A DNA stretch of 64,000 bases from Selaginella moellendorffii (Eukaryota; Streptophyta; Lycopodiopsida; Selaginellales; Selaginellaceae), in NCBI RefSeq assembly GCF_000143415.4, contig NW_003314263.1, forward strand, positions 9,833 through 73,832, given 5' to 3'. Position 1 is the stretch's first letter. Each line of letters begins with the position of its first letter. The notes beneath the pieces are model-generated. The model searched no databases. It saw nothing but the letters and a program-made list of their open reading frames with translations, and had not been told where the DNA came from. The position numbers and the translations under genes were made by a program. This document shows, piece after piece, positions 24,320 to 31,551 of the stretch.

Positions 24320-24700
24320 TGTCAAGACCCCCAACAAGATCAAGACTGGAAAATGCTAAAGACAAAGAGAAAAAGCTAGCGAAAACAAAGAAGAGGCCTT
24401 AGACTGGTGTTGATTGTGGAGAAATGGAACAAGGCTAACCTATATATACTATAGGTTGATGAAGCTCCACCACTCTTGGATCGAGGACGGCCTAAATACA
24501 GCTGAGGTCGAGGAGGCGCCACATCATCATCAGGAATGTGGCTCGAGACTCAGGAATCGGGAAGTGTCTCGAGAGTCAGGAATAGGGAAGTGTCTCGAGA
24601 GTCAGGAATAGGGAACTGTCTCGAGAGTCAGGAATGTGGTCTGCAGGTCAGGAATCCGGCGAGAGTCAGGAATGTGGCAAGAATTGGGGGATTCCTGACA
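24320..24700 (-). repeat. 3' LTR of the nested chromovirus (381 bp)
   Basis: In sense orientation it begins TGTCAGGAATC and ends GGGTCTTGACA, giving a TGTCA/TGACA terminal inverted repeat. It carries short tandem GAGAGTCAGGAAT-type repeats near 24530-24680. Compared with the 5' LTR it lacks 6 bp at the self-primer position (about 24410) but keeps the full outer end. Confidence 0.92.
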
Positions 24701-24711
24701 GCACCCCCTCC
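24701..24711 (-). other. Polypurine tract of the nested element
   Basis: In sense orientation GGAGGGGG lies between the pol stop codon (24712-24714) and the start of the 3' LTR. It is the expected plus-strand primer site. Confidence 0.8.
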
Positions 24712-27700
24712 TCAAGAACGAGTGGAACGAGGATGTGAACGAGAACGAAAAGGAGGATGAGATGAGTGGCGAGGGATGGGAGATGGAGAAAAAGAATGAG
24801 GACTGGGACGAGAAGGATAGCGGCAGTGGAAGTCCTGAACAAGGTCAGGAGAATGAATCAGGTTGTCCGCAGGTTCCCAAGTGCGTTCCTCAGGTCCGTA
24901 ACCCTTCCAGTCCACCAGATAGTAGAGTTTAGATCGTGAAATCTTGGAATCAAGGATGTCCTGAACCTCGTACTCAGACCCATCCTCGAGCTGCACTGGT
25001 GGAGGCGGAGGAATGACCCGATTTGGAATAGGACTGGGAATATAAGGCTCAAGGAGAGAGGAGTGAAAAACGGGGTGAATTTGATATGAGGAGGGAAGTG
25101 CAAGGCGATAAGTGACAGGATTAATGATGGCAGTGATAGGGAAAGGACCAAGGCGTTTGAAATCGAGTTTTGGACAGGGCCTGGTGGTGGAGATATTTCG
25201 CCTGAGGAGCCAGACTTTATCCCCGATATTGTAAGGGGGACAATCCTGACGATGGACATTGGCAAATGTTTTATGAGATTCCTGAGCACGATGGAGGTGG
25301 AAGGAGATGGAGTTGTGGATTTCCTGAAGGTTGGAGATAAATGATTCAGAGCGGGGATTTGAACGAGAGGATTCAGATGGAGAAGGAAGTGAGAGATTGA
25401 ATCGGGGATTTCGGCCAGAGTTCGCAAAGAAGGGGGAAACTCGAAGAGAGGAGTGAACAGAGTTGTTATAGGAGAATTCAGCAAGGGGAAGGATATCAAA
25501 CCAGTTATCCTGATGATAGTTGATGAAGCACCTCAAGAATTGTTCCAACGTCTGAATCGTTCGCTCGGACTGCCCATCAGTTTGAGGATGATATGCCGAA
25601 GAGAGGTTGGCCTTCACTCCAAGCAGCTGCAAAAACCGTTGCCAGAAATGAGAGATGAACTGAGGCCCCCGATCCGAAACCACATCTGTAGGAATCCCAT
25701 GAAGTCGGAAAATTTCCCTGAATACCAGTTTTGCCATGTCCTCGCCCGAAAACTCCTTGGTACATGGCAAGAAGTGCGCCATCTTTGTGAAGCGATCCAC
25801 CACGACTAAAATGCTGTTGAAGCCTCCAGAACTCGGAAGATCACTCAAGAAATCCATGGAGATGGATTCCCAAGGACCTGAAGGGACCGGAAGGGAACGA
25901 AGCAAACCTGAAGGAAGGTGGCGAGGTACCTTATTCCGGGCACAAGTGTCACAGGAGGTAACAAAAGCTTTGATGTAGTCGTCCATGTGAGGCCACCAAA
26001 AGTCCCGTGCAACTAGCTCATAGGTTTTCGCAATGCCGAAGTGACCAGCAGTCGGGCTATCGTGGCACGCCATCAGGATCAACCTTCGAGCATCACCTTC
26101 AGGAACGTAAAGCTGCTCCCCACGGTACAATAAGCCATCTAAGAACTCGAACTCGTCAAATCGCCGGCAGTCGGGAGTCACTGGGTGTCCAGCCTGAAGA
26201 TGGGGAAAAATGTCGCTAGCGAGATCATCGGATTGAAGATCGTTTCTGATTGCATCCATCAAGGAGGAGTCCTGAGGGGCCAGGGAAATTGCCATAACTT
26301 GAAGCCGATCAGGACCGAGGATAACTTGATCCTGTTGATCGAAGGCAGGATTACCAGGCCTGAGACTGAGATAGGAGCGCCTTGAAAGAGCATCAGGAAG
26401 GCCTTGAAACTTTCCAGGTCTGTACTTGATAACAAAGTCAAACCGACTCAGGAATTGTGCCCACCTTGCTTGACGACGGCTTAAAACTCGGGAAGTGGCA
26501 AAGTACTCGAGATTTTTGTGATCCGTCCAGACTGTTGTTTGATGGCTCGCCCCCTCCAAGAAACGGCGCCACTCTCCAAAGGAATCCACGATGGCAAGAA
26601 GCTCCTTGTCGTGGATTTCGTAATTGATCTCCGCAGGCTGGAATTTCCGAGAATGGAAAGCGACCGGATGAAGTTCGTGATCCGCTCCGAGTTGAGATAG
26701 CACAGCACCAATGGCAAAGTCGGAGGCGTCAGCCTCGATGAAGAAAGGTTGTGAGGAATCAACATGGATCAAGACAGGAGCAGAACTGAAGGCCGCCTTG
26801 AGTGTGTCGAAAGCCTGCTGGGCAGCAGCAGACCAAGAGAAGGGAACATCCTTGCGAGTGAGATGTGTGAGAGGAAGGACAATGTCAGAGTAGTGATCAA
26901 TGAATTTGCGGTAGAAGTTGGCGAAGCCAAGGAAAACCTGAACGTCTGACATTGATTGTGGAGGCTCCCATTCGAGAATAGTCTTGACTTTAGCAGGATC
27001 CATCGTGATACCCTCAGGAGTGACAATGTACCCAAGGAACTCCACAGACTGCTGATCAAAGGAACATTTCTCAAGCTTCGTGTATAGGCCGTGTTCTCGC
27101 AGCTTCGCTAGCACCTTGCGAACATGTTCGTCATGCTCCTCCTGAGTTTTTGAGTAGATGAGGATGTCATCGAGGTAGACGATCACCATCTGATCAAGAA
27201 ACTCCCGAAAAACGTCGTTCGCCATGTGTTGGAAAACCGCTGGAGCATTTGTCAAGCCAAATGGCATGACAGTGTACTCGAAGTGGCCATAGCGGGTTCG
27301 GAACGCAGTCTTCCATTCATCACCAGGCCGGATCCGGATCAGGTTGTATGCTCCACGGAGGTCGATCTTGGTGAAGAAGCGGGCACCGCCGAGGCGTTCC
27401 AACAGGTCCGAGATCAGGGGCAGCGGATAACGGTTCCGAACAGTCACCTTGTTCAAACCTCGGTAGTCGATGACTAGCCGCAAGCTCCCATCCTTCTTCT
27501 TGACAAAGAAGACAGGCGCTCCAGCCGGGGACTGCGAATGCTGAATGTAGCCTGAGGCAAGGTTCTCATCCACGTACTCTTTGAGGGCCTTAAGCTCGGA
27601 CGGGGATAACCCGTAGATAGGCCCCCACGGAGGTGACGCTCCTTCCTGTAAATCAATGGGACAATCATAAGGCCGATGAACAGGCAGTACACTAGCTTTT

Positions 27701-28551
27701 TTCTTGTCAAACACATCCCCAAAATCATGATACTTCTCAGGAAGACTGACAGGAGAAACATGCAAAGCAAAAAGAAAAAGAGGTTCTTCATGAAGGAGTT
27801 CTTTCATAGTGATTGTGGAGATAGGAGGAGGGGTACGAATAAATGGAATGATGAGACGAGGATACTGTCCAGTGTAAGATGGAAGAGAGGAAAAAGAAGA
27901 GGATGAAAACTGCGTAGAGTCAGGAACAGAACCCCGACTTGAGTTTAGGGAACTTTTCCTGATTCGGACTCGATGAACACCAGGGGAAGCCGTGGGAGAT
28001 GGTGATGTGGGAGAGATGAGTTGTAAGTCCTTCCAACAAATCTGAGGCTGATGTAGTTGGAACCAAGGAAGACCGAGCACCACAGAGGAAGACTTGCTGT
28101 TGATGATGTTGAAGGCGATATCGGTGACGGTGGACCCGATGTGTACTCGAACGGGCAACGTTTCCCTAAGTCCAGAAGATGGAGACACAAAATGCCCGCC
28201 GATGCCTTCAACCCTCAGATCCCGTATGGTAGGAGAAAGAGGAACGTGATGTCGGGCAGCAAAGTCCGTGTCCATGAAGCAGGAAGTTGCACCCGAGTCC
28301 AGTAGCGCCAAAGCCTTGAGTCCTGATTGTCTGGTGAAAGAAAGGAGACATGGGACGCGGAAGTTGCGGGAATTGGTGGTGGCTTTGATGAAAGGTGGTG
28401 AGGAGCTTGATAAGGAAGAAAAGTGATTTTTATTTGGGGAGTCCAAACAGACAGCTCCTACTCTGTTTGGATAGGGTCGTTTCCCGACTGCAACAGTGGT
28501 GGACTTTGAGGCAGAGTGAACTCGAGCAATCGGGGAGGCTTCCTGGGACAC
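24712..28551 (-). CDS. pol: Chromovirus Pol polyprotein: protease, RT, RNase H, integrase, chromodomain
   Basis: The intact frame of 1279 codons encodes the replication enzymes of the element. Aspartic protease: ALLDSGATSCFMD near residue 80. RT: KIDLRGAYNLIRI, MPFGLTNAPAVFQ and the YLDD box. RNase H: FFIEADASDFAIGAV, then INYEIHDKELLAI, then WTDHKNLEYF. Integrase: HHCC site (HDSPTAGHFGIAKTYEL, CDTCARNK) and catalytic residues in SMDFLSDLP, VSDRGPQF and QTDGQSERTIQ. A chromodomain lies near 1190-1245 (EYEVQDILDS, YLVDWKGYGPEERTWEP), which in chromoviruses directs integration to marked chromatin. The frame lies -1 relative to gag and overlaps it; the ATG-like start at 28551 is probably not used, and expression more likely comes by frameshifting at 28479-28485. 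Confidence 0.95.
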   Translation of the reverse strand: MSQEASPIARVHSASKSTTVAVGKRPYPNRVGAVCLDSPNKNHFSSLSSSSPPFIKATTNSRNFRVPCLLSFTRQSGLKALALLDSGATSCFMDTDFAARHHVPLSPTIRDLRVEGIGGHFVSPSSGLRETLPVRVHIGSTVTDIAFNIINSKSSSVVLGLPWFQLHQPQICWKDLQLISPTSPSPTASPGVHRVRIRKSSLNSSRGSVPDSTQFSSSSFSSLPSYTGQYPRLIIPFIRTPPPISTITMKELLHEEPLFLFALHVSPVSLPEKYHDFGDVFDKKKASVLPVHRPYDCPIDLQEGASPPWGPIYGLSPSELKALKEYVDENLASGYIQHSQSPAGAPVFFVKKKDGSLRLVIDYRGLNKVTVRNRYPLPLISDLLERLGGARFFTKIDLRGAYNLIRIRPGDEWKTAFRTRYGHFEYTVMPFGLTNAPAVFQHMANDVFREFLDQMVIVYLDDILIYSKTQEEHDEHVRKVLAKLREHGLYTKLEKCSFDQQSVEFLGYIVTPEGITMDPAKVKTILEWEPPQSMSDVQVFLGFANFYRKFIDHYSDIVLPLTHLTRKDVPFSWSAAAQQAFDTLKAAFSSAPVLIHVDSSQPFFIEADASDFAIGAVLSQLGADHELHPVAFHSRKFQPAEINYEIHDKELLAIVDSFGEWRRFLEGASHQTTVWTDHKNLEYFATSRVLSRRQARWAQFLSRFDFVIKYRPGKFQGLPDALSRRSYLSLRPGNPAFDQQDQVILGPDRLQVMAISLAPQDSSLMDAIRNDLQSDDLASDIFPHLQAGHPVTPDCRRFDEFEFLDGLLYRGEQLYVPEGDARRLILMACHDSPTAGHFGIAKTYELVARDFWWPHMDDYIKAFVTSCDTCARNKVPRHLPSGLLRSLPVPSGPWESISMDFLSDLPSSGGFNSILVVVDRFTKMAHFLPCTKEFSGEDMAKLVFREIFRLHGIPTDVVSDRGPQFISHFWQRFLQLLGVKANLSSAYHPQTDGQSERTIQTLEQFLRCFINYHQDNWFDILPLAEFSYNNSVHSSLRVSPFFANSGRNPRFNLSLPSPSESSRSNPRSESFISNLQEIHNSISFHLHRAQESHKTFANVHRQDCPPYNIGDKVWLLRRNISTTRPCPKLDFKRLGPFPITAIINPVTYRLALPSSYQIHPVFHSSLLEPYIPSPIPNRVIPPPPPVQLEDGSEYEVQDILDSKISRSKLYYLVDWKGYGPEERTWEPADNLIHSPDLVQDFHCRYPSRPSPHSFSPSPIPRHSSHPPFRSRSHPRSTRS

Positions 28552-29435
28552 ACAGCTGCTTTGTGATTAGGATCAGCACAGTAGAGGCAAAGATTATGAG
28601 ATATTCGACGTTGCCTCTCAGCAGGACTCAACTTCCCTCTAATGAGTCGGGGAGTACCAGAAATATCCATCGGGACCGGAGCAGTAGGTTCAGGACTATG
28701 CCCCGAAGACTCAAGCTGGGATTCCTGAGTCTGGGACGGAAAAACAGCGGCGCGACGACTTTCCTGACGACGTTCAAAGAGACGATTGTCACATCGAACA
28801 GCTTTGTTGATGGCGTCCGACAGGTCCTTGGGATCCTCCATGGTGAGCAACAAATCCTTGACACCGTTGTTGAGGCCGAAACGAAATTGGTCAATCAGGG
28901 CCCGCTCATCCCACTGAGTGTCCAAGGCAAGGAGTTGGAACTCTGCAGCGTAGATCGAGGCAGGACGAGACCCCTGAGAGAGACGTCTCATCTTTGTGGT
29001 AGCAGCCCGAACCCGATCCGTCTCGCCAAAACATGTTTCGAGCTTCTCTTTGAACAATTGAAGATCCATCAGCTCCGGAACCACGACCCCTTTCATGCTC
29101 TTCTCCAGAAGAGGAGAAAACCATGACAAAGCTGCACCCTCGAGCAACGTCCCAATCGCGCCGATTTGAGACTCAGGAGTGGGGTACCGCCGATGTTGAA
29201 GTGCAAAGATCAGCTCCATTTGATTCAAAAATCCACGAAGCTCCGAACGCTTGCCTGAAAATTTCGCCGGGAAACTCACCTTCGGTTCAGGAACTTTGCT
29301 GGATCCTTGAGCCGAAAGTGAAGCAAGCTCCTGCTGCATGCGAAGAAGGGTCGCCTTCAGCTCGGTATTCTCAGACTGGATTTTTGCAAGGACTTCGGCA
29401 AAGAAATCAGGATGGCTTGGAGACTCCATTGGCAA
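28458..29435 (-). CDS. gag: Chromovirus Gag polyprotein
   Basis: The 325-residue protein starts at the ATG at 29435, about 90 bp after the 5' LTR. A predicted coiled coil lies near residues 12-42 (leucine and glutamine heptads). The retrotransposon gag core follows (FSGKRSELRGFLNQMEL, then LEGAALSWFSPLLE, then IYAAEFQLLALDTQWDE). A single zinc knuckle CLYCADPNHKAAVC (C-x2-C-x4-H-x4-C) sits near residue 285. It would assemble the virus-like particle and bind element RNA. It ends with TAG at 28458-28460, overlapping the pol frame by about 94 nt. Confidence 0.93.
   Translation of the reverse strand: MPMESPSHPDFFAEVLAKIQSENTELKATLLRMQQELASLSAQGSSKVPEPKVSFPAKFSGKRSELRGFLNQMELIFALQHRRYPTPESQIGAIGTLLEGAALSWFSPLLEKSMKGVVVPELMDLQLFKEKLETCFGETDRVRAATTKMRRLSQGSRPASIYAAEFQLLALDTQWDERALIDQFRFGLNNGVKDLLLTMEDPKDLSDAINKAVRCDNRLFERRQESRRAAVFPSQTQESQLESSGHSPEPTAPVPMDISGTPRLIRGKLSPAERQRRISHNLCLYCADPNHKAAVCPRKPPRLLEFTLPQSPPLLQSGNDPIQTE
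28479..28485 (-). promoter_or_regulatory. Putative -1 ribosomal frameshift site GGGAAAC
   Basis: In sense orientation G GGA AAC is placed exactly as X XXY YYZ in the gag frame, within the gag/pol overlap and about 18 nt before the gag stop. A -1 slip there continues as RPYPNRVGAV in the pol frame. A downstream stem or pseudoknot was not worked out. Confidence 0.75.
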
Positions 29436-29509
29436 GAAGAAAGAAAAGAAAGGGGGGAAAAGACAAAGGCAATCAAATAATCAAAACAAGCTAAAAGAAA
29501 AGCAAAAAA

Positions 29510-29524
29510 CACAATCTGAATCAA
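29510..29524 (-). other. Self-complementary primer-binding site (Tf1-type self-priming)
   Basis: Two bases inside the 5' LTR the sense strand reads TTGATTCAGATTGTG. This is not a tRNA match. It is the exact reverse complement of CACAATCTGAATCAA in the element's own 5' LTR (29617-29631), which lies about 30 nt after a TATATATA box, where the transcript should begin. This is the arrangement known for Tf1, where the RNA 5' end folds back to prime. Confidence 0.8.
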
Positions 29525-29526
29525 AT

Positions 29527-29902
29527 TGTCAAGACCCCCAACAAGATCAAGACTGGAAAATGCTAAAGACAAAGAGAAAAAGCTAGCGAAAACAAAGAAG
29601 AGGCCTTAGACTGGTGTTGATTCAGATTGTGGAGAAATGGAACAAGGCTAACCTATATATACTATAGGTTGATGAAGCTCCACCACTCTTGGATCGAGGA
29701 CGGCCTAAATACAGCTGAGGTCGAGGAGGCGCCACATCATCATCAGGAATGTGGCTCGAGACTCAGGAATCGGGAAGTGTCTCGAGAGTCAGGAATAGGG
29801 AAGTGTCTCGAGAGTCAGGAATAGGGAACTGTCTCGAGAGTCAGGAATGTGGTCTGCAGGTCAGGAATCCGGCGAGAGTCAGGAATGTGGCAAGAATTGG
29901 GG
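29527..29902 (-). repeat. 5' LTR of the nested chromovirus, outer end truncated
   Basis: It is 376 bp long: 370 bp identical to the 3' LTR plus a 6-bp extra that completes the self-primer. The first 11 nt in sense (TGTCAGGAATC) are missing and replaced by unrelated sequence. A TATA box (TATATATA in sense, about 29653-29662) suggests U3 to the right and the transcript start near 29631. Confidence 0.9.
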
Positions 29903-29910
29903 TATACGGA

Positions 29911-29960
29911 GGTTGGGTTCGAGTCCCGACCCTCTAGTGCTTGGGTTCGAGTCCCAACTC
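29911..29960 (+). repeat. Two tRNA T-arm-like motifs (GGTTCGAGTCCC twice)
   Basis: TTGGGTTCGAGTCCCGA and TTGGGTTCGAGTCCCAA occur 31 bp apart. Each can fold as a 5-bp stem with a TTCGAGT loop, matching the tRNA T-arm and the pol III B box. No D-arm or anticodon arm was found, so these are not complete tRNA genes. Confidence 0.55.
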
Positions 29961-31267
29961 ACTAGGGCGTGGTGATGGTTTGGAATATGAGGACACTCAT
30001 TTTTCGGTGGTCATGGACTCTCAGTGTGGAGACTGGTTTGGGCACACCGCCAAGCGAGGGATGCCTCGGAGTCGTGATGCACGGTTAGATTGCTTAGTGT
30101 GGCTCAACATATCTAACTTGAACATTTTGGTGCAAGTGGCACCAAGGACGTGGTGAATGAGATGGGGACACCCAGTCTCAATTGCTATGAACCCTTGGCC
30201 GGAAGGGCTAGCTTGGGCGCACCGCCAAGTGTGGGGGATGCCCCCGGGGTCGTAGTTAACAAGTTAAAGGTCTGGAAGACCTAGTACCTATTGGCAAACC
30301 TGTTAAGGTGCCAAGGTGAGATCACTAGGTGATCTTGTGGCTAAATAAGGACAAGGTCTTTGTTTGGGGTAAGGAATAAGGTCCTTAGTTCAAAGTGTTG
30401 ATTTGAACTATTGAGGATGGTGTGGCTTGGTCAAGGTGACCAAGTGGGGAAAAGCACCTTAGGGAAATGAGCTATGTTATTGCGATGGCATAGTGTGTCC
30501 AAGGAAAGTAGTCTCTATAAGAGACCCATGGGAGGGTCACAAAGTTGGGCCGTGGATAGAGCCCACAGCAGAAAATGCTAAAGAGACTTACTAGGGGTGA
30601 ACACCCTAGTCTTGGCAAAACCGAGCCTTTGCTATGGAATCAAAAGAATACCTCAAGGAGGGAGGTAGAGATTTGGTGTTGCTTGGTGCAACCATCAACA
30701 GATAGGAGCAAAAGATGAGTGGCCAAGAATCCCTTGGAAGGAATCCAAGTGGCAAAGTTAGGCGAGGAACACTAATGTGTTGGATGCTAACAAATTGCGG
30801 GAAAGGAAGCGAGTCTCCAAGAATGGATTCTGAATTGCTCCGATTTGGCGAAAAGGGAAGCTCCGAGGGATGGAGCGGTAAGGTAGCCAAATGATAGGGC
30901 CATGGACAGCCCTAGCACAAAGTATGATAACTGGAACTTAGTACCCAAGGTGGCACGAAATAGAAGAGAGGATGATGGTGCCCTCAAGTAGAGAACTTCC
31001 TAGGAGGAGGGAGTGGAGTTGCACAATATGTGCAATGCAAGGTGTTGGAAACACCTAGGGAATTGACTTCCAGAAGTCAAAGAGTAAAAGTTCCAAGGTG
31101 CAAACGTTCAATCAATGGAAATTGAGACTACTCGAGAAGGAGTAGTGGTATTGACTTAGAGAAGGGTCTCTAAGAGGTTTAGTGAGAACTAAATCAATAA
31201 AAGGGGAGAACCACTACCTGTGGTCCAATCAGTCTCTAAGTTGGAGAGACTACCCTCCTTAGAGGAT

Positions 31268-31450
31268 GGGAAAGGCATGGTGAGCCTTTGGTGTCAAACC
31301 ATTGACGAATATGGAGAAGGCATGGTGAGCCTTCAATGTCAAACCATTGACGAATATGGAGAAGGCATGGTGAGCCTTCAATGTCAAACCATTGACGAAT
31401 ATGGAGAAGGCATGGTGAGCCTTCAATGTCAAACCATAGACAAATATTGG
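31268..31450 (+). repeat. Four tandem copies of a 45-bp unit
   Basis: The unit starts GAAGGCATGGTGAGCCTTCA and ends GACGAATATGGA. Because 45 is a multiple of three it stays open in several frames (EGMVSLQCQTIDEYG per unit), but nothing else supports coding. Copies 2 to 4 are almost identical; copy 1 differs at a few bases. It lies about 100 bp upstream of the 3' LTR. Confidence 0.85.
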
Positions 31451-31540
31451 CCGGGGGCCAAGGATGGAAACAGTAATACATATGGGTGTTACTTTATAAA
31501 AGGGTTTACCGTTCGATGAGGACATCGAACTTCGTCTATA

Positions 31541-31550
31541 GGTGGTGGAG
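31541..31550 (+). other. Polypurine-like tract of the LARD-like element
   Basis: GGTGGTGGAG lies one base before the TG start of the 3' LTR, the position of the plus-strand primer. It is purine-rich but interrupted by T. Confidence 0.55.
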
Positions 31551-31551
31551 T

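Larger units (their letters stand above)
24320..29902 (-). mobile_element. Nested intact chromodomain Ty3/gypsy element (Tf1/sushi-like chromovirus)
   Basis: The element reads on the minus strand: 5' LTR (29902-29527), gag, overlapping pol, polypurine tract, 3' LTR (24700-24320). Both ORFs are open. Apart from a 6-bp indel and loss of the outermost 11 bp of the 5' LTR, the two LTRs appear identical, so the insertion is recent. The pol layout, the C-terminal chromodomain, the gag-pol -1 overlap and a primer-binding site complementary to its own LTR all point to the Tf1/sushi branch of chromoviruses, known from fungi, vertebrates and early-diverging plants. No target duplication was found. Confidence 0.92.
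29903..31551 (+). other. Internal region of the LARD-like element, right part
   Basis: This continues the outer element beyond the nested insertion. It holds two tRNA T-arm-like motifs near 29914-29960, two copies of a CACCGCCAAG...GGATGCC motif (about 30040 and 30215), and a 4-copy 45-bp tandem repeat near the 3' LTR. No coding similarity was recognised. Confidence 0.6.

Noticed and set aside
24530-24690. CRISPR-like array in the chromovirus LTR
   Set aside because: The GAGAGTCAGGAAT-type units are short degenerate LTR repeats, without uniform repeats or unique spacers, and the context is a plant genome.
29911-29960. tRNA gene
   Set aside because: Only T-arm-like hairpins are present; no acceptor pairing, D-arm or anticodon arm could be assembled.
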